A stretch of 64,000 bases of DNA from Candidatus Thiodiazotropha sp. (ex Myrtea sp. 'scaly one' KF741663) (GTDB lineage: Bacteria > Pseudomonadota > Gammaproteobacteria > Chromatiales > Chromatiaceae): assembly GCA_025655555.1 (NCBI GenBank), contig JAHXIQ010000002.1, positions 682,001 through 746,000 on the forward strand, in the 5' to 3' direction. Below the pieces are notes generated by a model. It had not been told where the DNA came from, ran no database searches, and saw nothing but the letters and a program-made list of their open reading frames with translations. Below, in pieces: positions 1-9,870 of the stretch. The position numbers and the translations under genes were made by a program. Position 1 is the first letter of the stretch. Every line of letters begins with the position of its first letter.

Positions 1-393
1 GATTTCCAGGACGCTGTGGTGGGTCCGATCACCTATGATCTGGTCTCTTTGCTGCGTGACTGTTATATCAGTTGGCCTCAGGAACAGGTCGAAGATTGGG
101 TAAAGGGTTACTTTGAGCTGGGGCTGCAGTCGGGTGTGTTGCAATCCGAGCATGAAGCGTCATTCCTGGGGTGGTTCGACCTTATGGGGGTGCAGCGCCA
201 TCTCAAGGCCAGTGGGATCTTTGCCCGTCTAAACCAGCGGGATGGGAAGCCGGGTTATCTACAGGATATTCCGAGAACTCTCGGTTATATTCAGTCGGTA
301 GCCGCAAGCTACCCGGTCCTACAGGGATTGGGGACACTGCTCAGAGAGAGGATTATTCCAGGTATCAAGGCCGACCCTCCATTTTCTGCATGA
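1..393 (+). CDS. amgK: Aminoglycoside phosphotransferase-family sugar kinase, C-terminal part (AmgK-like), truncated by window edge
   Basis: Open from base 1 (DFQDAVVGPITYDLVSLLRDCYISWP...), resembles the kinase motif and C-terminus of AmgK/APH proteins; 5' end outside window. Confidence 0.75.
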   Translation, partial: DFQDAVVGPITYDLVSLLRDCYISWPQEQVEDWVKGYFELGLQSGVLQSEHEASFLGWFDLMGVQRHLKASGIFARLNQRDGKPGYLQDIPRTLGYIQSVAASYPVLQGLGTLLRERIIPGIKADPPFSA

Positions 394-796
394 GTTTAAT
401 CAGCTGCCTCTTTAATTATGCCGATGTATGCCGGTATCCAGTGCGAGCCAAACTGGTCCGTAGACTCTGCTATTTGCTCGTAGGATTTGAGCTTAATGTG
501 GTCTCGGAAACAGTCTCTTTGATCGATAAGCTCAAGCGGGCCATGACCTCGCACGCATAACCCATTGTCTCTGTTCATGAAATATTTCTAATAGCCTTGG
601 TGTGTTGTTTGTTATTTTATATGAATAAAATCACAACATTGATTGCATGGGCCAATCTATACGATATTTAAAAAGTCTAATTAACATTAGGTTATTAAGA
701 TAAATGGCTGATTCTTGGTTCAAGGAACATGAATTACAATGTTTTGTTGTTTTTTTGATACATCAGTGCTCCCTGTGTCTTTTTTGCAAAAAAACC

Positions 797-825
797 TTGC
801 TTTCAGTTTTTTCGTTGTCTATTAT
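797..825 (+). promoter_or_regulatory. Candidate sigma70 promoter of porin gene (TTGCTT-N17-TATTAT)
   Basis: -35 TTGCTT 797-802 and -10 TATTAT 820-825 with 17-nt spacer, upstream of the porin start. Confidence 0.5.
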
Positions 826-876
826 TCGCAGCGTAGATAAAAAATTTTTCTCAACCACATCATTGGAGCTCACTCA

Positions 877-1899
877 ATGAAAAAAGTACTTTCTCTGGCA
901 ATCGCCGCTGCTTTGGTCGCACCTGCTGCCGCCATGGCTGACGCTACCATTTTTGGTAAGGCTCACTTCATCGTCGAAAATGTGGACACCACTGCTTCTA
1001 CTGGTGCTACCAGTGTTGATGCATGGGGCGTGGACAGCATTCACTCTCGCATCGGTGTGAAAGGTAGTGAAGATCTGGGTAACGGCCTGAAGGCTCTGTA
1101 CCACTTTGAATTCAAAGTAAACCAGGATTCTGGCTCTGGCCTTGGCGATCGTAACCAGTTCATCGGCTTGTCCGGTGGTTTCGGTACCGCGTTGCTGGGT
1201 ACTCATGACACCCCGATGAAAATGTCCCAGGGCAAGTTCGACCAGTTCGGTGATCTGCCTAATGGTGATATCGCTAACGTTATGCCTGGCGATGACCGTG
1301 TTGATAATGTTATCGCGTACGTCTCTCCTGCCATGGGCGGCCTGACTTTCGTAGGTGCCTTGGTTTCAGGTGAAAGAGCTGATCTCGAGCTGGACGGCCT
1401 GGCCGACCACGTCTCTCTTGCTGGTCTGTACAGCAACGGTCCTATCTTCGCTTCCTTGGCCTACAACACCTATGATCTTGGTACAGCGGTTGATGCTGAT
1501 CCTTCTCTGTTGCGTGGTACCTTCATCTGGAACGGTGGTATGTGGCAAGCTGGTGTGATGTTTAACTCCCTGGATCTGGATCTGCCTGGTGTCGACGATC
1601 CTGATTCTATCGGTCTTAGCGGTAACGTTAAGGTTGGACCTGGTAAGATCAAGCTTCAGTACCTGATGGGCGATTCTCCACGCGCAGGTGTTGCTGATTT
1701 GGTTTCTGGTTTCACGCCAAACGTCGCAATCAACCTTCCTGTTAGCTCACCTGAGAACGAAGTTACTCAGATCAGCTTTGGTTACGAGCAGGCGCTGAGC
1801 AAGCGTACTACTTGGCATGCTGGTTACACCACGTATGAAGAAGACCAGTCTGGTAAAGAAGTGGATGCTCTGTTCGCAGGTCTGATCCACAACTTCTAA
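877..1899 (+). CDS. Gram-negative porin
   Basis: Signal peptide MKKVLSLAIAAALVAPAAAMA, porin-like beta-strand pattern, C-terminal ...GLIHNF ending in Phe. Confidence 0.9.
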   Translation: MKKVLSLAIAAALVAPAAAMADATIFGKAHFIVENVDTTASTGATSVDAWGVDSIHSRIGVKGSEDLGNGLKALYHFEFKVNQDSGSGLGDRNQFIGLSGGFGTALLGTHDTPMKMSQGKFDQFGDLPNGDIANVMPGDDRVDNVIAYVSPAMGGLTFVGALVSGERADLELDGLADHVSLAGLYSNGPIFASLAYNTYDLGTAVDADPSLLRGTFIWNGGMWQAGVMFNSLDLDLPGVDDPDSIGLSGNVKVGPGKIKLQYLMGDSPRAGVADLVSGFTPNVAINLPVSSPENEVTQISFGYEQALSKRTTWHAGYTTYEEDQSGKEVDALFAGLIHNF

Positions 1900-1926
1900 T
1901 TGTCGCTAGACAATACGAAGCTTAAA

Positions 1927-1953
1927 AGCGGGGCCTTCGGGCCCCGTTTTTTA
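1927..1953 (+). terminator. Intrinsic terminator after porin
   Basis: CGGGGCC-TTCG-GGCCCCG followed by TTTTTT. Confidence 0.9.
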
Positions 1954-2268
1954 TTGTGTGAATATTTAGTTTCGATATTAGTCTTTTTGTATTGCTTCGC
2001 AGCTCTTGTTCGGATCTATGACTTAAGCTCTGTTTTACAGAAACGTAATCCTTCATAGATCCCTTAGCTTCAGTAAATAATATCGAGAAAATTCATCTCG
2101 CTGAATCTACAAGTACACAACTGCGTTGTGTTTAACATCCCTGCCCATGCGATTGAAGGCTTTGTCGCCAACCTGATGAATCGTTACGTCTAAGCGGTCT
2201 GATTTGAAGGATTATTGGTAGGTATATATGTCGGAGGTGTGGAGGAGATACAGTGGTTTTGTATTTTC

Positions 2269-2297
2269 ATCATTCCGGCAAATGCCGGAATGATGAT
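2269..2297. repeat. REP-like perfect inverted repeat
   Basis: CATCATTCCGGCA-AA-TGCCGGAATGATG, no adjacent U-tract on either strand. Confidence 0.6.
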
Positions 2298-2312
2298 GTG
2301 TGTTGCTTTCTG

Positions 2313-2972
2313 CTATTTAGGCAGGATGGTCTTCGGTCCTTCTTCGCTACCCAGAATCAGCACATCGGCACCCCGCAGGGCGAAGATACCCGTGGTGACT
2401 ACCCCTGCGATGGCGTTGATCTTCTGCTCCATCTCCATAGGTTGCATGATTTCCAGATTGTGGATATCGAGGATGACGTTGCCGTTGTCGGTGATAAAGT
2501 TCTCGCGCCAGACTGGTGTGCCGCCGAGTTTGACCAACTGCCTGGCCACATGGCTACGGGCCATGGGAATGACTTCCACAGGGAGAGGGAAGGTGCCTAA
2601 TATATCGACAAGCTTGCTTTCATCTGCAATACAGACAAATTTCTTACTGGCACCGGCGATAATTTTTTCACGGGTCAGTGCGCCGCCACCGCCTTTGATG
2701 AGATTAAGGTAATGATCTGATTCGTCGGCGCCGTCAATGTAGACCTCCAGTTCTCCGGTGGCATTGAGGTCTAAAACCGGAATGCCGTGACTCTTGAGTT
2801 TTTCAGTTGAGGCATCAGAACTGGAGACGGCACCATCGATCTTGCCTTTCACAGCGGCCAGGTAGTCGATGAAGTGATTGACTGTGGAGCCTGTGCCGAC
2901 ACCAATGATGCCATCTTTGACGTATTCCAGAGCTGCTTTGGCCGCTTGTTGTTTGAGTTCATCTGCCGTCAT
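2313..2972 (-). CDS. rpiA: Ribose-5-phosphate isomerase A
   Basis: [47 protein letters not shown] motifs. Confidence 0.97.
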   Translation of the reverse strand: MTADELKQQAAKAALEYVKDGIIGVGTGSTVNHFIDYLAAVKGKIDGAVSSSDASTEKLKSHGIPVLDLNATGELEVYIDGADESDHYLNLIKGGGGALTREKIIAGASKKFVCIADESKLVDILGTFPLPVEVIPMARSHVARQLVKLGGTPVWRENFITDNGNVILDIHNLEIMQPMEMEQKINAIAGVVTTGIFALRGADVLILGSEEGPKTILPK

Positions 2973-3125
2973 GTAATCCTCTCCTTATATAGTGTGCTTA
3001 GCAATCTGCCGTACAAAGTGATTGCCGCACAATGTTTTTATACGGTTTCGACCGAGTGTGCGTAATAATACCCATGCGGCTGGTGAAAGTCAGTCGTTCA
3101 CTTAAATCAGTATTGGGATGGTTTG

Positions 3126-4655
3126 ATGCCGCAACGCTATATCGAAAAGATTCTCAGGGCCCGTGTCTATGATGTGGCCAAGGAAACGCCGCTCGAATTT
3201 GCGCAGTTGCTCTCGAGCAGACTCGATAATCGGGTCTATCTGAAGCGGGAAGATCTGCAGCCGGTGTTTTCTTTCAAGCTTCGGGGCGCATACAACAAGA
3301 TCGTCAATCTACCCGAGGCCGTACGGGCAAAGGGTGTCATTGCTGCATCTGCGGGAAATCATGCTCAGGGCGTAGCATTGGCAGCTCGAAAACTGAAGAT
3401 TCAGTCATTGATTGTGATGCCGAAAACAACACCACCTATCAAGGTTAGGTCTGTCAGAAATCTCGGCGCCAAGATCGTGTTAGCTGGAGACTCTTATGAT
3501 GAGGCTTATATCCGGTCACAGGAATTGGCAAAAGAGCAGGGACTAACGTTTATCCATCCTTTCGATGACCCGGACGTGATTGCAGGCCAAGGTACTGTGG
3601 CTATGGAGTTGTTGCGTCAACACCCAACACCCCCGGACGCGGTATTTATACCCGTCGGTGGCGGTGGATTGATTGCCGGAATGGGGGCATATATCAAGTA
3701 TGTCTATCCTTCCGTAAAAGTAATTGGGGTCGAACCTGAAGATGCGCCTTCCTTATATACTGCACTGAAAGCTAAACGAAGGAGCAAGCTGAAACAGGTC
3801 GGTATTTTTGCGGATGGTGTAGCAGTGCGACAGGTGGGTAAAGAGACCTATCGATTGGCGCGTAAAGTTGTGGATGAAGTGGTATTGGTCAGTACCGATG
3901 AGATCTGTGCGGCCATCAAAGATGTGTTTGACGATACGCGTACCATTTCTGAACCTGCAGGTGCGCTTTCGGTAGCAGGGATGAAGCGTTACATCAAAGA
4001 GAATGACATCAAAGATAAAGTACTGGTCGCAATTAACAGTGGCGCGAATATCAATTTTGACCGTTTGCGCCATGTGGCTGAGAGAGCGGAGTTCGGTGAG
4101 CGTAGAGAAGCGCTATTTGCCGTACAGATTCCTGAGCGGCCTGGTAGCTTCCTGCAGTTCTGTCGTCTGATCGGTAAACGCAGTATTACCGAGTTCAACT
4201 ACCGCTATAGCGACGCTTCGGTAGCGCAGATTTTTGTCGGTGTTGAATTGAGCGGGGGTGACGAGGAGCGGGAGTCACTCTTCTCCCGTTTCGTTGAGAA
4301 GGGTTACTCCATTGTGGATATGACAGACAATGAAACAGCGAAACTGCATATCCGTTATATGGTAGGTGGTCATGCCAGGGGCGTGGAGAACGAAAACCTG
4401 GTCAGATTTGAGTTTCCAGAGCGTCCTGGGGCCCTGTTTTATTTCCTTAGTCAGTTAGGAAAGTCCTGGAATATCAGTCTCTTCCATTATCGTAACCATG
4501 GTGCAGCCTATGGTCGTGTCTTGATGGGTATCCAGGTGCCGCCTGAGCAAAAAACTGCATTCAGGCAGGTGTTGAAGAAGCTTGACTACCCCTTCTGGGA
4601 GGAGACTGACAACCCGGCGTACCAACTATTTGCCGGTGTAGATAGTATGAAGTGA
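3126..4655 (+). CDS. ilvA: Threonine ammonia-lyase, biosynthetic
   Basis: PLP motif FSFKLRGAYNK, SAGNHAQGVA, two C-terminal ACT-like regulatory repeats. Confidence 0.97.
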   Translation: MPQRYIEKILRARVYDVAKETPLEFAQLLSSRLDNRVYLKREDLQPVFSFKLRGAYNKIVNLPEAVRAKGVIAASAGNHAQGVALAARKLKIQSLIVMPKTTPPIKVRSVRNLGAKIVLAGDSYDEAYIRSQELAKEQGLTFIHPFDDPDVIAGQGTVAMELLRQHPTPPDAVFIPVGGGGLIAGMGAYIKYVYPSVKVIGVEPEDAPSLYTALKAKRRSKLKQVGIFADGVAVRQVGKETYRLARKVVDEVVLVSTDEICAAIKDVFDDTRTISEPAGALSVAGMKRYIKENDIKDKVLVAINSGANINFDRLRHVAERAEFGERREALFAVQIPERPGSFLQFCRLIGKRSITEFNYRYSDASVAQIFVGVELSGGDEERESLFSRFVEKGYSIVDMTDNETAKLHIRYMVGGHARGVENENLVRFEFPERPGALFYFLSQLGKSWNISLFHYRNHGAAYGRVLMGIQVPPEQKTAFRQVLKKLDYPFWEETDNPAYQLFAGVDSMK

Positions 4656-4674
4656 GATCGCCAATCTGTGGCAA

Positions 4675-4703
4675 ATAAAAAACCCCGCAGTGCGGGGTTT
4701 TTT
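4675..4703. terminator. Bidirectional intrinsic terminator between ilvA and the Lys-rich protein gene
   Basis: AAAAAACCCCGC-AGT-GCGGGGTTTTTT. Confidence 0.9.
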
Positions 4704-4729
4704 GCTTTAGATGTACCCGATTATCAGGT

Positions 4730-5098
4730 TTATCTCTTCTTCCTAGGTGTCACTTTCCTGGGACGGGCCGGTCGCTTTTTTGCAACCTTCTTTCTAGGTG
4801 CCGCTTTCTTTTTAGCGACTCTCTTTTTCGTAGTGGCCTTTTTCTTTGCCACTCTCTTTTTGGCTACCTTCTTTTTAGCGGTCTTCTTCTTTGCGACTTT
4901 CTTTTTAGTCGCTACGCGCTTTTTAGCCACTCTCTTTTTGGCTGTGGCTTTCTTCTTTGTTGCCGCCTTCTTTTTGGTAACCTTTTTCTTCGGTGTTACC
5001 TTACGTTTAGTTGTCGCCTTCTTTCGTGTGGTGACCTTTCTGGTGGTTGTTGAACGCTTAACTGCTGCCTTCTTTTTGGCGGCCTTTTTCTTAGCCAT
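4730..5098 (-). CDS. Histone H1-like/AlgP-like Lys/Ala-rich basic protein
   Basis: MAKKKAAKKKAAVKRS...KKKVAKKKTAKKKVAKKR low-complexity basic repeats; start set at internal Met of the 4730..5128 ORF. Confidence 0.75.
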   Translation of the reverse strand: MAKKKAAKKKAAVKRSTTTRKVTTRKKATTKRKVTPKKKVTKKKAATKKKATAKKRVAKKRVATKKKVAKKKTAKKKVAKKRVAKKKATTKKRVAKKKAAPRKKVAKKRPARPRKVTPRKKR

Positions 5099-5279
5099 TG
5101 GAACTGTCCTCCCGAGACATCTACCCATTAGATGAACAGAGTATAATTCAGCTTTAAAAAAAATCCAGAAATGAAAGCGATCTTTTGCTAATTATTTCAA
5201 TTTGTTGCTTGTGTAATGTTGAACGTAAGTGCATTTTTGTACATAAATGCATGAAGGATGGTTATCAAGCGTGAGGCGT

Positions 5280-5879
5280 TTAGTCGTCTGTCTTCTGAAA
5301 CGTATAGATTTGTGCTTCGGTGATCACTGCATCAAGCGGTATATCCCAGGGTTGATTGGGTAGGTTGTCTACGCATTGGAAGTCATGAGCAAGACCTATC
5401 AGTTTGGGGCCTTTCCAGTGCTTACGTTGCCTTTGATAAGCAAAGGTTCGGTCGTAATATCCACCACCCATACCCAATCGGTTGCCTGTTCCGTCAAAGG
5501 CAACGAGGGGAACGAAGACAGCATCAAGCGCCCACGGCATCACCTGTCGTCTATGGTGTCGCTTGGGTTCGGGGATGCCGAATCGATTACTGATTAATCT
5601 ATCGCCGTTGTGATAAGGCGTGAACCACAATCCATTTGCTGGGCCTTTTCTTAGTACAGGTAGATACGTGAGCATGCCTGCTTGCATGGCCAGTTTCATG
5701 AGTGGTGCAGGATCCATTTCACCTCGAGATGCAAAGTAAAAAGCGATTCGCCTGCTATGCCTGAAAGGTTTGTAGTTGCTGGTGAGGTGCAGGAGTTGTT
5801 GGCTATGCTGCCTCAGCTGATGTGGTGTCAGCTGTTGCCGTTTGGCGCGCATCTCTTGTCGAAGTTGCGATAGTTGCAT
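5280..5879 (-). CDS. fau: 5-formyltetrahydrofolate cyclo-ligase
   Basis: Family motif GNRLGMGGGYYDRTF; start moved to internal Met (MQLSQLRQEMRAKRQQ) because the longer ORF overlaps 6S RNA. Confidence 0.9.
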   Translation of the reverse strand: MQLSQLRQEMRAKRQQLTPHQLRQHSQQLLHLTSNYKPFRHSRRIAFYFASRGEMDPAPLMKLAMQAGMLTYLPVLRKGPANGLWFTPYHNGDRLISNRFGIPEPKRHHRRQVMPWALDAVFVPLVAFDGTGNRLGMGGGYYDRTFAYQRQRKHWKGPKLIGLAHDFQCVDNLPNQPWDIPLDAVITEAQIYTFQKTDD

Positions 5880-5906
5880 AGGCAGGTGGGATAAGGGTAG
5901 TGGAGT

Positions 5907-6094
5907 GACATCCCCCACCTGTGCCGTCGCTGACCTTTGTTCTTGAACCAGTTGGTTCAAGTGGGGTCAACAGAGGCGCTTCAGGCTTTCCGCATGAGAG
6001 CGGACATGCACACCGGCGCTTTCATTATGACCCCAGGGTAGGAATTAGGCTCAAGAAAATACCCGGGCTGCAAACGAACACCGCAGGGGATGTC
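5907..6094 (-). ncRNA. ssrS: 6S RNA
   Basis: Minus strand: GACATCCCCTGCGG...TTGAGCC...GCGCCGGTGTGCATGTCCGC..GGAAAGCCTGAAG...TTGAACCAACTGGTTCAAG...GGGGGATGTC; closing stem GACATCCCC/GGGGATGTC; classic zapA-ssrS-fau position. Confidence 0.92.
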
Positions 6095-6120
6095 ATGCCT
6101 CTAGGCTAAACCGAATTGAC

Positions 6121-6435
6121 TTAAAGTTCCAGTTGATTGGTCGAGTTCAGGGCAATTTCGATTTTTTCCTGAAGATTTTGGATGCGACGAGTGATGGTTT
6201 GGGTGCTGTCGTCTTTGTTCTTTTGATTTGATAGCAGGTCATTCGCGATGTTCAGCGCGGCCATCACAGCAATGCGTTCAGTGCCGATAACGCGCCCAGC
6301 CTGTCTTATTTCACGCATCTGGCCGTCAATAAAGGCAGCGGCCTGAATTAAGGATTCCCGTTCCTCAGGCAGGCAGGAGATGCGGTACTCCTTGTCCAGA
6401 ATATTGATCGTGACAGGTAACTGATTACTGTTCAC
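6121..6435 (-). CDS. zapA: Cell division protein ZapA
   Basis: VTINILDKEYRISCLPEERESLIQAAAFIDGQMREIR; upstream of 6S RNA and fau. Confidence 0.92.
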   Translation of the reverse strand: MNSNQLPVTINILDKEYRISCLPEERESLIQAAAFIDGQMREIRQAGRVIGTERIAVMAALNIANDLLSNQKNKDDSTQTITRRIQNLQEKIEIALNSTNQLEL

Positions 6436-6665
6436 TGGGTTGTTTCCATGGATTTTAGACGGGTAATCATAGCTTCGACCCGGGTTCTGGCCAGTTCTGT
6501 CTTTTCGATCAGGGTGGCTCTTTCTGCTACCAGGGAGTCCTGGCGGGCACGTAGCGATTTATTTTCGTCTTTCAGATAGGAGCAGGCGTGGATCAACTCT
6601 TCTACACGCTGCTCCAATTTGCGCAGATCGTGGTCGGCGCCGTCCGCTTTCTCTTTATCAATCAT
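6432..6665 (-). CDS. Short coiled-coil protein upstream of zapA (TIGR02449/ZapB-like)
   Basis: MIDKEKADGADHDLRKLEQRVEELIHACSYLKDENKSLRARQ; overlaps zapA start. Confidence 0.75.
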   Translation of the reverse strand: MIDKEKADGADHDLRKLEQRVEELIHACSYLKDENKSLRARQDSLVAERATLIEKTELARTRVEAMITRLKSMETTQ

Positions 6666-6760
6666 GGGCTTCAATATAGTGGGCTGGATGTGGTGGGTCA
6701 ATCTCTACAACTGCATGTTATGATTCGCGTCTAATCATAGGAGAATTCGCGGAAAATTGC

Positions 6761-7330
6761 ATGAATGAAAGCCCTGTTATGCCTGAATACCATCGCTTCG
6801 ACCAGGCATTGGAGTCGATTGGACTGGATCTGGGGGCTAGCGAAACCCATGGATCGGTCTGTGGTCTCATTTGCGCAGGCGCATCCCAAGCGCATGTGGA
6901 GTGGATAGAAGGACTGTTTGCCGATAGGCCTTCGAACGATCTGTTGGTCCGCGAGGCTCGCCAGATGCTGGGTCAACTCTATCTCGTGAGCCGCCATCAA
7001 GTGGCAGATGATGCACTCGAATTTGTCTTGTTGTTACCAGACGACGATACACCCTTGCAAGAACGCGGACAGGCGCTGGTGAAGTGGTGTGAAGGTTATC
7101 TCTACGGTCTGGGTTTGGCGGGTGTTTCTGAACAACAATTCGTAGGTGATGCCAAGGAGGCGCTGAACGATATATCTGAATTTACCCGTTTGGACCTGGA
7201 TGCCTTGGAAGATGATGAGAGTTTCGAGGCCGCCTATATGGAACTTCAGGAGTTTCTGCGGGTAGCAACCATACTGATATGGGAAGAGTTGGCGGAAAGC
7301 CGCGAAGATCATAAAAAAAACATAGGATAA
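6761..7330 (+). CDS. UPF0149 (YgfB) family protein
   Basis: Sequence pattern (ETHGSVCGLICAG...WCEGYLYGLGL) and position divergent from zapA, upstream of pepP. Confidence 0.9.
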   Translation: MNESPVMPEYHRFDQALESIGLDLGASETHGSVCGLICAGASQAHVEWIEGLFADRPSNDLLVREARQMLGQLYLVSRHQVADDALEFVLLLPDDDTPLQERGQALVKWCEGYLYGLGLAGVSEQQFVGDAKEALNDISEFTRLDLDALEDDESFEAAYMELQEFLRVATILIWEELAESREDHKKNIG

Positions 7331-7337
7331 CGACACG

Positions 7338-8657
7338 ATGGTGGCAAGTGAGTACAGACGGCGTCGGCGTGAATTGATGCGCATGATGGGGCCGGACAGC
7401 ATTGCAATCCTGCCTACTGCGCCACTTCATATACGTAACCGGGACGTTCATTTCCCTTATCGTCCTGATAGTGACTTCTATTACCTCACAGGCTTTCCCG
7501 AACCAGAAGCGGTCTGTGTACTCATTCCCGGACGCAAGCATGCGGAATATATCCTGTTCAACCGGGAACGTGATCCGCATAAAGAGCAGTGGGATGGTGC
7601 GCGTGCGGGGCAAGAGGGTGCCTGTGAGATTTATGATGCGGACGATTCCTTTCCGATCGGAGATCTGGATGACATCCTGCCCGGCATGTTGGAGCAGTGT
7701 GAACATGTTTACTTCGCCATGGGTTGTAATCCAGATCTGGACAAGCGCCTGCCTGAGTGGATCAATCATATCCGGTGTGAATCCCGTAGCGGATCGCAGG
7801 GTCCTATAGAGATCATTGCACTGGATCACTATCTGCATGAGATGCGATTGTTCAAGAGTCGCTCTGAACTAAAAACCATGCGTAAAGCCGCTCGGATCTC
7901 TTCATCTGCTCACAAGCAAGTCATGCAGGCCTGTAAGCCCGGTGTCTGGGAGTACCAACTGGAAGCGTTATTTGTGCGTGATTGCACGCATCACGGCGGT
8001 AAATCACAAGCCTATCCCCCTATTGTCGGTGCTGGCCCCAATGCCTGTACGCTTCACTACATCGATAATCAGGATCAGATACAAGATAAACAAATGCTGC
8101 TTATCGATGCCGGTTGTGAGTATGAATACTATGCTTCCGACATTACCCGGACCTACCCGGTCAACGGCAGCTTCAGCGAGCCACAACGGCAACTCTACGA
8201 ACTGGTGTTGGCGGCACAACTGGCAGCCATCGCAAAAGTGAAACCAGGTAACCATTGGAATGATCCCCATGATGCAGCGGTTCGTACCATTACCCGCGGT
8301 TTGGTTAAGCTGGGCCTTCTAAAAGGCACTCTCTCGAAATTGATCAAAGATGAGAAGTACAAAACCTTCTTTCCACATCGTACGGGACATTGGCTGGGTA
8401 TGGATGTGCATGACGTGGGTGATTACAAGGTCGATGGCGCATGGCGTCTACTTGAACCCGGCATGGTGTTGACTATCGAGCCCGGGCTCTATGTGCCGGC
8501 GGGCACTAAGAGTGTGGCAAAGAAATGGTGGAATATCGGTATTCGCATCGAAGACGATGTACTTGTGACCAAAGAGGGTAACGAGGTGCTCTCTAAAGAT
8601 GCCCCGAAGACGGTCGATGAGATTGAGGCGATCATGGCGGTCACCCATGTCGGCTGA
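7338..8657 (+). CDS. pepP: Xaa-Pro aminopeptidase
   Basis: Creatinase-fold metal motifs (LIDAGCEYEYYASDITRTYPVNG, HRTGHWLGMDVHD, IEPGLY). Confidence 0.95.
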   Translation: MVASEYRRRRRELMRMMGPDSIAILPTAPLHIRNRDVHFPYRPDSDFYYLTGFPEPEAVCVLIPGRKHAEYILFNRERDPHKEQWDGARAGQEGACEIYDADDSFPIGDLDDILPGMLEQCEHVYFAMGCNPDLDKRLPEWINHIRCESRSGSQGPIEIIALDHYLHEMRLFKSRSELKTMRKAARISSSAHKQVMQACKPGVWEYQLEALFVRDCTHHGGKSQAYPPIVGAGPNACTLHYIDNQDQIQDKQMLLIDAGCEYEYYASDITRTYPVNGSFSEPQRQLYELVLAAQLAAIAKVKPGNHWNDPHDAAVRTITRGLVKLGLLKGTLSKLIKDEKYKTFFPHRTGHWLGMDVHDVGDYKVDGAWRLLEPGMVLTIEPGLYVPAGTKSVAKKWWNIGIRIEDDVLVTKEGNEVLSKDAPKTVDEIEAIMAVTHVG

Positions 8658-9870
8658 ATTCGATCTGCTGATCATTGGTGGCGGCATGGTCGGTGCGAGT
8701 CTTGCACGTGCGGTAAGCGGCCAGGGGCTCCGCATTGGGATAGTGGAGGCCTTTTCCCTCGCATCCAATGTACAGCCTAGTTTCGATGATCGGGTGATCG
8801 CGCTCTCCTGGGGGAGCCGTAAGATCCTGCAGGCAATCGGCATGTGGGGTGAAATGGCGAAATCTGCCGAGCCCATCCATCGTATCCATATCTCAGATCG
8901 TGGACATTTTGGCTTTACCCATCTCGATCGTCATGAAGAGGGTGTTGATGCCTTGGGTTATGTCGCCACTGCTCGTGCCATGGGTGAAGTGCTGCAAAAG
9001 AATCTGGCAGATCTTCCTGATGTCGAGTTTATCTGTCCTGCAAAGTTGCGGCACTTTACGGTGAGCGGTGACAGAGTGGATGTCACGCTAGCAGTGGATG
9101 GTGACATTCGGGAAATCAACTCGAAGCTGCTGGTGGCAGCAGATGGGGGCGATTCTCAAGTCAGAACCATGTTGTCCATCCCGCTGAAGGAGCAGGCTTA
9201 TGGTCAGACCGCCATCATCGCCAATCTGACAACAGCAAAACCACATGAAGGTATGGCGTACGAACGTTTTACCGACAGCGGTCCCTTGGCGATGCTGCCA
9301 ATGACCGAAGGCAGAGTCTCGATGGTTTGGACAGCCAAGGATGATCAGGTCGATGGCCTGATGTCCCTCTCCGATCAGGCATTTCTCGACCATCTGCAAG
9401 ACAGGTTCGGTTATCGCCTGGGTCGGATGGAGAGTATAGGAGAGCGTGTCTCCTATCCGTTGCGACTCAGACAGGCCACGGAACAGATCAGCAATAGGGT
9501 GGCGTTGATTGGTAATGCCGCACACACCATACATCCTGTCACCGGACAAGGTTTCAATCTGGGGCTGCGCGATGTGGCTGTGTTGGCGGATCTATTAAGC
9601 GATGCGGCGGTTTCGAAGCAAGACCCGGGAGAGCGGTCGTTACTTGAAAGTTATGAAAAATGGCGACAACGGGATCAGCAGGCCGTTGCCTTGATTACCG
9701 ACAGTCTGGCCCGATTGTTTGCCAATCCCTTAGGGCCGCTCAGAGTAGCGCGTAATCTTGGTCTGCTTGGTTTGGACAGCTTGCCGAGTTTGAAACATTT
9801 GGTGGCGAGACAGTTTATGGGTGTCAACGGGCGTCTGCCGCGACTCGCACGAGGAGTCTCACTTGACTGA
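8650..9870 (+). CDS. ubiH: 2-octaprenyl-6-methoxyphenyl hydroxylase
   Basis: FAD motif LLIIGGGMVGASLARA, GNAAHTIHPVTGQGFNLGLRD; follows pepP. Confidence 0.9.
   Translation, partial: SAEFDLLIIGGGMVGASLARAVSGQGLRIGIVEAFSLASNVQPSFDDRVIALSWGSRKILQAIGMWGEMAKSAEPIHRIHISDRGHFGFTHLDRHEEGVDALGYVATARAMGEVLQKNLADLPDVEFICPAKLRHFTVSGDRVDVTLAVDGDIREINSKLLVAADGGDSQVRTMLSIPLKEQAYGQTAIIANLTTAKPHEGMAYERFTDSGPLAMLPMTEGRVSMVWTAKDDQVDGLMSLSDQAFLDHLQDRFGYRLGRMESIGERVSYPLRLRQATEQISNRVALIGNAAHTIHPVTGQGFNLGLRDVAVLADLLSDAAVSKQDPGERSLLESYEKWRQRDQQAVALITDSLARLFANPLGPLRVARNLGLLGLDSLPSLKHLVARQFMGVNGRLPRLARGVSLD

Noticed and set aside
396-578. 60-aa minus-strand ORF (..SYEQIAESTDQFGSHWIPAYIGIIKEAAD) after amgK
   Set aside because: Some protein-like character at its C-terminus, but short, no clear RBS and no recognised family; could be a gene remnant but cannot be supported.
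4668-5135. 155-aa Phe/Ala-rich ORF on + strand
   Set aside because: Antisense of the Lys-rich H1-like gene; composition is fully explained by complementary AAA/AAG codons.
5880-5960. N-terminal extension of fau ORF
   Set aside because: Overlaps the 6S RNA structure; internal Met at 5879 gives the expected protein.
7182-7838. 218-aa minus-strand ORF opposite ygfB/pepP
   Set aside because: Antisense to well-supported genes, no recognisable motifs; high-GC shadow ORF.
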